Of a stretch of DNA of 64,000 nucleotides, positions 41,423-50,834 are shown piece by piece. Within the stretch, counting starts at the first letter, position 1. Every line of letters begins with the position of its first letter. The DNA comes from SIG575 sp045542485 (lineage in GTDB: Bacteria > Bacillota > Clostridia > Oscillospirales > Acutalibacteraceae): positions 1-64,000 of the forward strand of contig JAZQLC010000010.1 of NCBI GenBank assembly GCA_045542485.1, read 5' to 3'. The translations under genes were made by a program, and so were the position numbers. Under the pieces are notes generated by a model. It ran no database searches. It saw only the letters and a list, made by a program, of their open reading frames with translations, and was not told the origin of the DNA.

Positions 41423-43690
41423 TTAAAGCTTGTTGCGCTGGATTTTGCCACTGATTGTCTTAGGCAGTTCATCTCTGAACACAACAATTCTGGGATATTT
41501 ATAGGGAGCTGTTTTCTCCTTAACATAGTTCTGGATTTCCTTTTTAAGTTCCTCAGTACCCTCTGTGCCTTTAGTAAGGACGATACTTGCCTTTACAACC
41601 TGACCGCGCAGTTCGTCGGGAGCAGCAGAAACGCCGCATTCGAGAACATAGGGAAGCTCCATAATAACATTTTCGATTTCGAAGGGTCCGATGCGGTAGC
41701 CTGATGACTTGATAACATCGTCCGCTCTGCCCACATACCAGAAGTAGCCGTCTTCGTCACGCCATGCAACGTCGCCTGTATGGTACATTCCGTCGTGCCA
41801 TGCTTCCTTAGTTTTTTCTTCATCGTTATGGTAGCCAAGGAACAAGCCGTTGGGTACTTCCTTATCAGTACGCACAACAATTTCACCGTTTTCGCCGACA
41901 CCAACAGGATTACCGTCAGAATCAACAAGGTCGATATCGTAAAGCGGAATAGGTTTACCCATTGAGCCAACTTTAGGCTGCATACCTGCAAGGTTTGCGA
42001 TAGAAAGAGTTGTTTCTGTCTGACCGAAGCCCTCCATAATACGCAGTCCTGTTATTTTCTCAAACTGTTTGAAAACTTCAGGGTTAAGTGCTTCACCTGC
42101 TGTTGTTGCGTGAACGATTGAGCTTAAATCATACTGTGAAATATCCTGCTTGATGAGCATTCTGTACATTGTGGGCGGTGCACAGAATGTTGTGATTTTA
42201 TATTTAGCAAACATAGGAAGAATGTCTGCTGCGTTGAATCTGTCAAAGTCATATACAAAGACTGCGCCTTCGCAGAGCCACTGACCGTAGAGCTTACCCC
42301 ACAGTGCTTTACCCCAGCCTGTGTCAGAGATTGTGAAGTGAACGCCGTCTTTTCTTACACAATGCCAGTATTTTGCGGTAATGAAATGACCGAGGGGATA
42401 TTTATGTGAGTGTGCTGCGATTTTGGGATAGCCTGTTGTACCTGATGTAAAGAACATAAGCATAGGATCGTTACCGCAGGCTGTGTCTTCTTCTCTTACA
42501 TACTTTCTTGTGAAAAGTACGCTTTCGTCGTCAAAGTTGTGCCATCCCTCTCTGTGGCCACCGACGATGATTTTCGTTTCAAGGGAAGGTGAATTTTTCG
42601 CAGCAAGGTCAACCTGCTCAGGTGTATTGTCTGTTGCAGTACATACAATAGCCTTTACACCTGCTGCGTTGAAGCGGTATTCAAAGTCGTGGTCTTTAAG
42701 CTGATGTGTTGCAGGAATTACAACTGCTCCCAGCTTATGCAGACCGAGAATTGCCATCCAGAACTGATAGTGACGCTTGAGAACAAGCATAACCTTATCG
42801 CCCTTCTTGATGCCGAGAGATTTGAAGTAGTTCGCTGCCTGTGCAGAGCCTCTCTTCATATCATTGAAGGTAAACTTTCTCTCCGTTTTATCGAGACCTA
42901 CATGAATCATTGCAAGTTTGTCAGGATACTTGTCAGCGATTTCGTCAACAACATCAAAGGCAAAGTTGAATTTTTCGTCGTCTGTGAAAGAGATGCCCGT
43001 GAGCATTCCGTTTTCGTCCTCTGTTGTGTGGATGAATTTTTCACAGATAAGATTCTCTGTGTTTCTTGCAGAGAGGATGCTTGAACGCATTTCCTCTTCA
43101 GGCAATTTCTCGTCACCCGCAAAGACAACTGCAAGGAATGTACAGTCCTCACCGCCGATTGCAATCATACCGTGAGGCTCTGATGAGTTATAGAAAATAC
43201 TGTCGCCGGCACTGAGAATTTCAGTATTGTCACCAATCTGTACCTTAAGAGTACCGCTGATAACCATATCGAATTCCTGACCACCGTGAGTTGTTGTGTG
43301 GATAGGCTTCTCCTGCTGTTCAGCTGAATATTCATATTTTACGAAATAGGGCTCACCTAACTTCTTCTTGAAACGGGGTGCAAGGTTTTTGATTTCGATG
43401 CCGTCTTCACTTGCAGTTACCTGACCTTTACCTTTTCTGGTGATTGTGTAAGAAGTAAGGTTTGCACTCTGGCCTTCAAGGATATCTGAAAGCTCAATAC
43501 CGAATGCAAGAGAGCATTTGTGAATAAATGTGAAGGGAAGGTCTGTTTTTCCCTCTTCATAGTTCAGATACTGTTCTACCGAAATGTCTGTTTTTTCTGC
43601 CATTTCTTCCACAGAATAACCTGCGTCAAGACGCATAAGTTTAATTCTCTGAACAACCTCAAAAAGTTTGTCTGATGAATGATTTTCCAT
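41423..43690 (-). CDS. XRE helix-turn-helix / cupin / acyl-CoA synthetase fusion (paralogue 2)
   Basis: A 755-residue paralogue of the fusion at 38528 with the same order: helix-turn-helix (~10-65, RLDAGYSVEEMAEKTDIS), cupin (~105-190, THGGQEFDMVISGTLKV, EPHGMIAIGG) and AMP-forming ligase (~245-755, FFTSGTTGYPKIAAHS, FGQTETTL, KTISGKIQRNKL). The last ~85 residues are nearly identical to paralogue 1, the N-terminal parts clearly less so. I place the start at the ATG at 43688-43690, eight bases after GGAGG; the ATG two codons earlier is only two bases from it. It is single and has its own T-box leader with an Ile specifier, so it may handle a different acid, perhaps 2-methylbutyrate. Confidence 0.9.
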   Translation of the reverse strand: MENHSSDKLFEVVQRIKLMRLDAGYSVEEMAEKTDISVEQYLNYEEGKTDLPFTFIHKCSLAFGIELSDILEGQSANLTSYTITRKGKGQVTASEDGIEIKNLAPRFKKKLGEPYFVKYEYSAEQQEKPIHTTTHGGQEFDMVISGTLKVQIGDNTEILSAGDSIFYNSSEPHGMIAIGGEDCTFLAVVFAGDEKLPEEEMRSSILSARNTENLICEKFIHTTEDENGMLTGISFTDDEKFNFAFDVVDEIADKYPDKLAMIHVGLDKTERKFTFNDMKRGSAQAANYFKSLGIKKGDKVMLVLKRHYQFWMAILGLHKLGAVVIPATHQLKDHDFEYRFNAAGVKAIVCTATDNTPEQVDLAAKNSPSLETKIIVGGHREGWHNFDDESVLFTRKYVREEDTACGNDPMLMFFTSGTTGYPKIAAHSHKYPLGHFITAKYWHCVRKDGVHFTISDTGWGKALWGKLYGQWLCEGAVFVYDFDRFNAADILPMFAKYKITTFCAPPTMYRMLIKQDISQYDLSSIVHATTAGEALNPEVFKQFEKITGLRIMEGFGQTETTLSIANLAGMQPKVGSMGKPIPLYDIDLVDSDGNPVGVGENGEIVVRTDKEVPNGLFLGYHNDEEKTKEAWHDGMYHTGDVAWRDEDGYFWYVGRADDVIKSSGYRIGPFEIENVIMELPYVLECGVSAAPDELRGQVVKASIVLTKGTEGTEELKKEIQNYVKEKTAPYKYPRIVVFRDELPKTISGKIQRNKL

Positions 43691-44017
43691 TTTCATAACC
43701 TCCGATGAATAATGATATGGGGTTTGAAGTCTGAGACAATAAAAAAACCGTCTCAAAGCTTCTGAAAACTTTGAGACGGAATAAATTCTAATCCGCGGTA
43801 CCACTCAAATTGCGTTTTTCAACGCCCCTCTGCAGAGCCCAACAGCTCCTTCGCACTAACGCAGCGTACACGGAAGACACTACTGGGTAAAAAACTTTTT
43901 GCATCTTCAGCTCGGAAGTGATAGGACCTGAAAAGCCTTACTGCAGTTTCGCACCTGACAACTGCTCTCTGAAAGTCAGTACAATTCGTCCGTCTTCGTC
44001 ATCGCTTTTTAAATGTT
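43691..44017 (-). promoter_or_regulatory. T-box riboswitch leader 2 (Ile specifier)
   Basis: On the minus strand the leader shows the T-box TGAGTGGTACCGCG (43807-43794), a terminator CCGTCTCAAAG...CTTTGAGACGG with T7 (43779-43741) and Stem I elements AGAGAGCAG, AGGTGCGAA and GAGCTG. The specifier is ATC (43922-43920) followed by A and the closing CTTCC helix, the standard layout, so it reads tRNA-Ile. Leader 2 and leader 1 share the T-box core and the preceding stretch ACGCAATTTGAG, so they are duplicates that have diverged at the specifier. Confidence 0.93.
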
Positions 44018-44023
44018 GATAGA

Positions 44024-44052
44024 ATTATAACACCGTTGAAGATATGTGTCAA
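44024..44052 (-). promoter_or_regulatory. Consensus promoter of T-box leader 2
   Basis: On the minus strand TTGACA (44052-44047), 17 bases, TATAAT (44029-44024). It lies across the stop codon region of the upstream permease gene. Confidence 0.9.
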
Positions 44053-44070
44053 TAGTTTTTACTGAAAATT

Positions 44071-45168
44071 TTACACAAGAATAAGCACAAGTTCTGCCCC
44101 GAGGAAAGCAATATTTACCAAAGTAAATACAAGGATATATTTACCTGAACCGATTTTTTCTTTCTGAACAAGCTTGAACGAAATAAGACTTGCCATTGAC
44201 GCAATAAGTGTACCTAAACCGCCCAAGTTGACACCTACGAGAAGGTCTTTCACATTATCTGTAAAATTTGAAAGAAGAATCGCCGCAGGGACATTTGAGA
44301 ACACCTGACTTGAAAGGATGCCTACTGCCGCTTCCCTGCCTGAAACCACACTTCTGAGGAAATCGCTGACAAGAGTGATTCTTCCCAGATTTCCGATAAA
44401 CACGAAAAGGAAAACAAATGTCAGCAGAAGGCTGTAATCTGCTTTTGCAAAAGTTTTTCTGTCAAATATCAGAAGAAGCAGAAGTGTAACCACAAGCAGT
44501 ATTCTGTAATCAACCACTCTGAAAACGCTGAGAAGCGAAAGGACAAACAAAGCGGCATAGACAATCATATTTTTATCAAATACAAGCTCTGTCTTCTCTT
44601 CGGGAATTTCGATTTTCTCCTTACCCGTAAAGAGAGAACAAAGAACTGTCAGCACAAGTGCCAGAACGGCATATGGTGCAACTGCCGTAAAAAAGTCTCC
44701 CATTGACATTTCATATTTTGAGAAAAGATAGAGATTCTGAGGATTACCTATGGGTGTCGCCATACTGCCCAGGTTTGCCGCAACAGTTTCAAGTGTGATG
44801 AGTATAACAGCCTTATCCTTACGGTTTATCATACCAAGAATCACAAGCGTAAAAGGCACAAATGTTATAAGCGCTACATCATTAGTCAGCACCATTGACG
44901 AGAAGAAGCAGAGCATCGTGAGGACAAGCGAGAGGGAATAAAATTTCTTCACCCGCTTGAGCATTTTCTCCGCCAGCACACGGAAGACTCCCATACTTCC
45001 CAGACCTGCCGTCACACACATAAGGCTGAAAAGCAGAACAAGGGTTTTGAAATCTATGTAGTCAATATATCCCTTGTCGGGAGTGACAAGAAAACAGGAC
45101 ACTACCGCAAGAACAAAGGAGATTACAAGTACCGTTTCCTTTTTGAAAAACTCAAGAATCTTTCTCAT
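44071..45168 (-). CDS. Anion permease (ArsB/SLC13-like ion-transporter superfamily)
   Basis: A 365-residue polytopic protein of about ten helices. Features of the ion-transporter superfamily are DFKTLVLLFSLMCVTAGLGSMG, SSMVLTNDVALITFVPFT and, in the first half, NLGSMATPIGNPQNLYLF; the second half repeats with SNVPAAILLSNFTDNVK. Substrates of such permeases range from arsenite and sodium to dicarboxylates; the present one is unknown. It is short for a full NhaD or CitT but both repeats are there. The start at 45166-45168 has GGTGAT upstream; the longer in-frame form is unlikely. It precedes T-box leader 2 closely but has no terminator that I could see. Confidence 0.8.
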   Translation of the reverse strand: MRKILEFFKKETVLVISFVLAVVSCFLVTPDKGYIDYIDFKTLVLLFSLMCVTAGLGSMGVFRVLAEKMLKRVKKFYSLSLVLTMLCFFSSMVLTNDVALITFVPFTLVILGMINRKDKAVILITLETVAANLGSMATPIGNPQNLYLFSKYEMSMGDFFTAVAPYAVLALVLTVLCSLFTGKEKIEIPEEKTELVFDKNMIVYAALFVLSLLSVFRVVDYRILLVVTLLLLLIFDRKTFAKADYSLLLTFVFLFVFIGNLGRITLVSDFLRSVVSGREAAVGILSSQVFSNVPAAILLSNFTDNVKDLLVGVNLGGLGTLIASMASLISFKLVQKEKIGSGKYILVFTLVNIAFLGAELVLILV

Positions 45169-45254
45169 ACCATCACCAGAATTTTTTAGCATATTTACAT
45201 AAAAATCATACCATATTTTTTACAAAAAATAAAGACTGAAAATTCAATATTTTA

Positions 45255-45283
45255 TTGATTTTTAGTTTGCCTTCTTGTATAAT
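45255..45283 (+). promoter_or_regulatory. Sigma-A promoter of tex
   Basis: TTGATT (45255-45260), 17 bases, TATAAT (45278-45283), about 30 bases before the start. Confidence 0.7.
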
Positions 45284-45313
45284 TTACTATATATGGTATA
45301 AGGTAGGTTTTAT

Positions 45314-47476
45314 ATGGATATTATTTTGACTTTGTGCGATGAATTCAAACTAAAGAAATGGCAGGTTGAAAATGTTGTTTCTCTCATCGACGAGGGAAAT
45401 ACCATCCCGTTCATCGCCCGTTACAGAAAGGAAGCACACGGCACTCTTGACGACCAGACACTCCGCGCAGTCAACGACAGACTTGACTATCTCAGAAATC
45501 TGGACAAGCGCCGTGAAGAGATTTTCTCCGCAATCGAAAAGCAGGAGAAAATGACAGAAGAAATTGCCGAGGCTATCAGCAAGGCTATGACCTTGGTTGA
45601 GCTTGAAGATATTTACAGACCTTTCAAGCAGAAGAGAAAGACAAGAGCCTCCGTTGCTAAAGAAAAAGGTCTTGAGCCTCTTGCTCTTGATATACTTGAA
45701 CAATACGAGGATTTCCCCGCACCTATTGAAGAGGCTGAAAAATATGTTGACGCCGAAAAAGGCGTTGAAACTGCTGAAGATGCCCTTAAAGGCGCTATGG
45801 ATATTATTGCTGAAATCATTTCAGACAATGCAGAAATCAGAAAGAGATTGCGTAACCTTTTCACCGTATCAGGCACAATAAGCACAGTTGCCACTGACGA
45901 AAACGCAGAAAGTCCCTACACTCAGTATTACGATTACTCAGAGCCGGTAAGCAAAATTGCAGACCACAGAGTTCTTGCTATTGACAGAGCAGAGCGTGAG
46001 GGCTTTATCAAAGTGAAGCTTGAGCTTGACATCGCGAAGGCTCACGGCGTTATCAATAAGATTTATCTGAAAAACAGCAACTCTCTTGCAACGGACACTG
46101 TCCGTGAGGCGGGTGCAGACGCTTATTCAAGACTTATTGAACCCAGTGTCCAGAGAGAAATCAGAAATATGCTCACCGAAAAGGCTGATGTTTCCGCTAT
46201 CAAAAACTTTTCAACAAACCTGAAACAGCTTCTTCTCCAGCCTCCCGTAAAAGGCAGAACGGTTCTCGGTCTTGACCCCGGTTACAGAACGGGCTGTAAG
46301 GTTGCGGTTGTTGACTCAACAGGCAGAGTTCTCGACACGGGCGTTATTTACATCACCCATTCAGAGGCTCAGAAAGAAAGCGCAAAAGTTACAATCAGAA
46401 AACTCATTGAAAAGCATAAGGTTGATACAATTTCAATCGGCAACGGCACAGCATCAAAGGAAACCGAAATTTTCACCGCCGATTTACTTAAAGAAATCGA
46501 CAGAAAGGTTTCGTATATGGTTGTCAGCGAGGCAGGTGCATCTGTTTATTCCGCATCGAAACTTGCAGCAGAGGAATTTCCCCAGTTTGATGTTTCACTG
46601 AGAAGTGCCGTTTCAATTGCAAGACGTTTACAGGATCCCCTTGCAGAGCTTGTGAAAATCGACCCGAAAGCAATCGGCGTAGGACAGTATCAGCACGATA
46701 TGCCTCAGAATGAACTGGGTGCTGCTCTTGACGGCGTTGTTGAAGACTGCGTTAACAATGTGGGCGTTGACCTTAACACAGCGTCACCCTCACTTCTTTC
46801 CCGTGTATCAGGCATTAATTCATCCGTTGCTAAAAACATCGTTGTTTACCGCGAAGAAAACGGTGCATTCTCAGGCAGAAGTGAACTGAAAAAAGTTCCC
46901 AAGCTCGGCGCAAAGGCATTCGAGCAATCTGCAGGTTTCCTGCGTGTGTCAGAGAGCAAAAATGTTCTTGACAACACAGGTGTCCACCCCGAAAGCTACA
47001 AAGCAGCAGAGGAACTTCTGAAAATCTGTTCATACACAATGAACGATGTCAAAAACGGAAACATTTCCGAAATCGCAGAGCGTGTAACCGAATTGGGTGA
47101 AGAAAAAGTGGCTGAACATCTGGGCATAGGCGTTCCCACACTTCAGGATATTATAAAAGAATTGTCCCGTCCCGGCAGAGACCCCCGTGATGAGCTTCCG
47201 CCTCCCCTTCTTCGTACAGATGTTATGGAGATGAAAGACCTGAAAGCAGGAATGAAATTACAGGGTACTGTCAGAAATGTAATCGACTTCGGCGCATTCG
47301 TTGATATCGGTGTTCATCAGGACGGACTGGTACATATTTCTCAGATTACAAACCGCTACATCAAGCATCCCTCAGAGGTGCTTAAAGTGGGCGACATTGT
47401 AACTGTATGGGTGCTTTCGGTTGACGAAGCGAAAAAGAGAATTTCACTGACAATGAAAGAACCTAAAGCGGAGTGA
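45314..47476 (+). CDS. tex: Tex-family RNA-binding transcription accessory protein
   Basis: A 720-residue cytoplasmic nucleic-acid-binding protein. It shows the Tex N-terminal helical domain (VVSLIDEGNTIPFIARYRKEAHGTLDDQTLR), a YqgF/RuvC-like domain (LGLDPGYRTGCKVAVVD), a helix-hairpin-helix region (GVDLNTASPSLLSRVSGI) and a C-terminal S1 domain (GMKLQGTVRNVIDFGAFVDIGVHQDGLVHIS). Length is normal. Tex modulates toxin and stress gene expression in some bacteria. The 41-base gap to the mannosidase gene has AAAGGAGG but no obvious terminator, so limited read-through is possible. Confidence 0.97.
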   Translation: MDIILTLCDEFKLKKWQVENVVSLIDEGNTIPFIARYRKEAHGTLDDQTLRAVNDRLDYLRNLDKRREEIFSAIEKQEKMTEEIAEAISKAMTLVELEDIYRPFKQKRKTRASVAKEKGLEPLALDILEQYEDFPAPIEEAEKYVDAEKGVETAEDALKGAMDIIAEIISDNAEIRKRLRNLFTVSGTISTVATDENAESPYTQYYDYSEPVSKIADHRVLAIDRAEREGFIKVKLELDIAKAHGVINKIYLKNSNSLATDTVREAGADAYSRLIEPSVQREIRNMLTEKADVSAIKNFSTNLKQLLLQPPVKGRTVLGLDPGYRTGCKVAVVDSTGRVLDTGVIYITHSEAQKESAKVTIRKLIEKHKVDTISIGNGTASKETEIFTADLLKEIDRKVSYMVVSEAGASVYSASKLAAEEFPQFDVSLRSAVSIARRLQDPLAELVKIDPKAIGVGQYQHDMPQNELGAALDGVVEDCVNNVGVDLNTASPSLLSRVSGINSSVAKNIVVYREENGAFSGRSELKKVPKLGAKAFEQSAGFLRVSESKNVLDNTGVHPESYKAAEELLKICSYTMNDVKNGNISEIAERVTELGEEKVAEHLGIGVPTLQDIIKELSRPGRDPRDELPPPLLRTDVMEMKDLKAGMKLQGTVRNVIDFGAFVDIGVHQDGLVHISQITNRYIKHPSEVLKVGDIVTVWVLSVDEAKKRISLTMKEPKAE

Positions 47477-47517
47477 TTAAATCAAGTTAACAATTTCCTT
47501 AAAGGAGGAATTTTATA

Positions 47518-50500
47518 ATGGCAACATACAATGCACCGTTCAGAGATAAAAACTCCGAACGCTACATGTATGCAGGAAGAATCGAAAGAATGATTGAAAC
47601 AGTTGAACAGAAACTTGTTCTTCGTTCACTTGTTCTTGATGATTACTATTTCTGCGAAGGACAGGAAACTGTCGAAAACAAGGATTCAGGCAACTGGACA
47701 GAGTTCCCCGAAGGCTCACGCTGGGGTGCTCCCGAATACTACTGCCGATTCAAACACAGCTTTGATATTCCCGAAGATTTCAAGGGCGGCAACGTATTCT
47801 ACGAAGTAATGCCCTTGTACGGCTCAGGCAGAGACGGTTGGAGAACAAGCGACGCTCAGTTCATCATCTTTGCTAACGGCAAACTTATTCAGGGCTGTGA
47901 CTCAAACCACAAGGAAGTTCTTCTCCTTGACAACGCACAGGGTGGCGAACATTACGATATGCACCTTAACGCATATCTTGACAAACACGAATACAGAGGT
48001 CAGAGAGTTTTCAAGGCAAGAATCAAACAGATTGACCCCGTTCTCTGGAAGCTTATCTTCGACCTTAAAACTCCTCTTGAAATTGCAGAGCAGTATGGTC
48101 CCGATGATATGGACCGTGTTGACATCATCAAAGAGCTCAACACTGCTGTAAACCTTCTCGTTATCGACGGTACTCACGAAGAGCTTGTCGAAAGTGCAAA
48201 GGCTTGTATGGAATATCTTGATGCTAACCTTTACGGCAAGATCACTCTTGATGTTACAACATCAGGTATCGGCCACACTCACATCGACGTGGCTTGGCTC
48301 TGGAGACTCCGTCAGACAAGAGAAAAAGCAGGTCGTTCTTTCGCAACAGTTCTCAAGCTTATGGAAGAATATCCCGAATACAAATTTATGTCCTCACAGG
48401 CTCAGCTTTACGAATATGTAAAGGAAGATTATCCCGAAGTTTATGAAGGCATCAAAAAGATGGTTAAAGCGGGTCGTTGGGAAATCGAAGGTGCTATGTG
48501 GGTTGAGCCCGACACCAACGTTCCCTCAGGCGAATCACTTGTCCGTCAGTTCCTTGTAGGTAAGAGATTCTTCAAGAAAGAATTTGATGTTGACTGTAAG
48601 ATTATGTGGGAGCCTGATGTTTTCGGTTATTCTGCTGCACTTCCCCAGATTATCCGTAAGAGTGGCTGCGACTACTTTATGACAACTAAAATTTCATGGA
48701 ACGAATATAACCGTGTTCCCTTCGACACATTTATGTGGAGAGGTATCGACGGCACAGAAGTTCTTTCACACTTCTCACCCAGCCGCAGCGGTGATGACAT
48801 CGGTACTCGTTTCATGACAACATACAATGCTTATCTTTCACCCTCTGATATGATCGGCGGTTGGCACAGATATTCACAGAAAGACCTTAACAACAATGTT
48901 CTTATGACATTCGGTTGGGGTGACGGTGGCGGCGGCCCCACAAGAGAAATGCTCGAATACGGCAGACGCCTTAACAAAGGTCTTCCCGGATGTCCCAAAT
49001 TCGTGAACGAGCCCTCACTTGACTTCTACAAACGCCTTGACGAAGAAGTCGGCTCATCTTCAAGACTTCCCACCTGGGTAGGCGAACTTTATCTTGAGTT
49101 CCACAGAGCTACTCTCACTTCTCAGGCTGCTAACAAGAAGAACAACAGAAAATCTGAAGTTCTTCTCCACGACCTTGAAACAATTGCTTCAATCGCTAAC
49201 ATTGAACTTGGCGAAGAATATCCCCACGATGAATTCACAGCTGACTGGAAATGCATTCTTCTCCACCAGTTCCACGACATCCTCCCCGGTTCTTCAATCA
49301 ACGAAGTTTACGAGGATTCAGATGTAGCATACGGCAATCTTCTCAAGGAAGGTAAGGCAAGACTTACAAGAACACTTGAAATCATCGCTGACAATATCGC
49401 AACAGACGCAAACTCACTTGTTGTATTCAATACTCTCGGCAAGATGAGAAATGATATTGTTATCACTGATATGCCTGAGAACGAAAACTTCATCATCGTT
49501 GACGCTGACGGAAACGAAATGAAGTGGCAGAAGACATATGACGGTAAGCTTTGCTTCCTGGCTGAAAATGTTCCTGCAAAGGGTTATAAAGTATTCTCAA
49601 TCAAGGATGGCGCAAAGGCTGACACATCAGTTATCAACGCAACTGCATCAGGCTTTGAAACCAAATTCCTCAAAGCAGAATTTAATGCTGACTACAACAT
49701 CACAAGCCTTATCCACAAGGAAACAGGCAGAGACGTTGTACCTGCCGGTGAAGTTATCAACAGACTTATCGCTTATGATGACAGACCTCACAACCACGAG
49801 GCTTGGGACGTTAAAGCATACTACAAAGAAATTTCCTGGACAATCGACGATGTTCAGTCTGCTGAAATCATCGAAAACGGTGCAGTCCGCGCAGTTTATA
49901 AGATTGTAAGAAAGTTCAGAGAAACAATTTTCAACATCTACATCATCGTATATGCTGACACAGACAGAGTTGATGTTGCTTACGACTTCGACTGGAAAGA
50001 AACTCACATCCTTATCAAGGTTGACAACCCCGTTGATGTAAATGCTGCAAAGGCAACATTCGATATCCAGTTCGGTAACATCGAAAGAAACGCTCACGAC
50101 AACACTCTCTGGGAGTTTGCACAGTTTGAAGTTTGCGGTCACAAGTGGATTGACCTTAGTGAAAACGGCTTCGGCTTCTCACTTCTCAACGATTCAAAAT
50201 ACGGTCACGATATCAAGGACGGCAGAGTAAGAACATCTCTCATCCGTGCATCAATGGAACCCTGTCACGACCAGGATAAGGGTCAGCAGTATATCCTTAC
50301 TGCACTCTATCCCCACGCAGGTCTTGTTTGCGAGTCAGACGTTGTTGACCAGGCATTCTCACTGAACGTGCCTCTCCACTGCGTAAAGACATCTGCACAC
50401 GCAGGTAAGCTCGACAAGATTTATTCACTTGTTTCATGCAACAAGTCAAACATCGTTGTTGAAACAGTCAAGATTGCAGAGGATTCAGACGAAGTTGTTA

Positions 50501-50682
50501 TCCGTGCTTATGAAACATGGAACAAGAGAACAGCTTGTGAACTTGCAATCAAGGGTGACATCAAGGAAGCACACATCACTAACCTTATGGAAGAAAACGA
50601 AGAGGAAATCAAAGCCGTTGACGGCAAACTTTCTCTTACATTCCATCCCTTTGAAATCAAGACAATCAAAATCAAGCTCTGA
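47518..50682 (+). CDS. Alpha-mannosidase, glycoside hydrolase family 38
   Basis: A 1054-residue GH38 retaining alpha-mannosidase, with no signal peptide and so cytoplasmic, acting on imported manno-oligosaccharides. Zinc-site motif GHTHIDVAWLWRL has His255 and Asp257; the catalytic nucleophile is Asp367 in WEPDVFGYS; MTTKISWNEYNRVP and FGWGDGGGGPTREM are also typical. C-terminal beta domains (~650-1054) complete the family architecture. Codon use is markedly biased (GAC/AAC/CTT rich), suggesting strong expression. AAAGGAGG stands 8 bases before the ATG. No transporter gene adjoins it. Confidence 0.96.
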   Translation: MATYNAPFRDKNSERYMYAGRIERMIETVEQKLVLRSLVLDDYYFCEGQETVENKDSGNWTEFPEGSRWGAPEYYCRFKHSFDIPEDFKGGNVFYEVMPLYGSGRDGWRTSDAQFIIFANGKLIQGCDSNHKEVLLLDNAQGGEHYDMHLNAYLDKHEYRGQRVFKARIKQIDPVLWKLIFDLKTPLEIAEQYGPDDMDRVDIIKELNTAVNLLVIDGTHEELVESAKACMEYLDANLYGKITLDVTTSGIGHTHIDVAWLWRLRQTREKAGRSFATVLKLMEEYPEYKFMSSQAQLYEYVKEDYPEVYEGIKKMVKAGRWEIEGAMWVEPDTNVPSGESLVRQFLVGKRFFKKEFDVDCKIMWEPDVFGYSAALPQIIRKSGCDYFMTTKISWNEYNRVPFDTFMWRGIDGTEVLSHFSPSRSGDDIGTRFMTTYNAYLSPSDMIGGWHRYSQKDLNNNVLMTFGWGDGGGGPTREMLEYGRRLNKGLPGCPKFVNEPSLDFYKRLDEEVGSSSRLPTWVGELYLEFHRATLTSQAANKKNNRKSEVLLHDLETIASIANIELGEEYPHDEFTADWKCILLHQFHDILPGSSINEVYEDSDVAYGNLLKEGKARLTRTLEIIADNIATDANSLVVFNTLGKMRNDIVITDMPENENFIIVDADGNEMKWQKTYDGKLCFLAENVPAKGYKVFSIKDGAKADTSVINATASGFETKFLKAEFNADYNITSLIHKETGRDVVPAGEVINRLIAYDDRPHNHEAWDVKAYYKEISWTIDDVQSAEIIENGAVRAVYKIVRKFRETIFNIYIIVYADTDRVDVAYDFDWKETHILIKVDNPVDVNAAKATFDIQFGNIERNAHDNTLWEFAQFEVCGHKWIDLSENGFGFSLLNDSKYGHDIKDGRVRTSLIRASMEPCHDQDKGQQYILTALYPHAGLVCESDVVDQAFSLNVPLHCVKTSAHAGKLDKIYSLVSCNKSNIVVETVKIAEDSDEVVIRAYETWNKRTACELAIKGDIKEAHITNLMEENEEEIKAVDGKLSLTFHPFEIKTIKIKL

Positions 50683-50709
50683 TTTCATATTACATACGGT
50701 ATAAAAAAA

Positions 50710-50735
50710 GTGGCTGACACATCAGTGTTAGCCAC
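50710..50735 (+). terminator. Terminator of the mannosidase gene
   Basis: GTGGCTGACAC (50710-50720) pairs with GTGTTAGCCAC (50725-50735), flanked by A and T runs. Confidence 0.9.
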
Positions 50736-50792
50736 TTTTTTTCAATTAAAACGACAAAGTTTTTGTTTGAATTATAATTTACCCTCAAAAAA

Positions 50793-50819
50793 ACGGCAGA
50801 AGGTTTTCTCTTCTGCCGT
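50793..50819 (-). terminator. Terminator of the large secreted protein gene
   Basis: ACGGCAGAAG (50793-50802) pairs with CTTCTGCCGT (50810-50819), with T runs at both sides. Confidence 0.85.
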
Positions 50820-50834
50820 TTTTTCCTTATCTAA

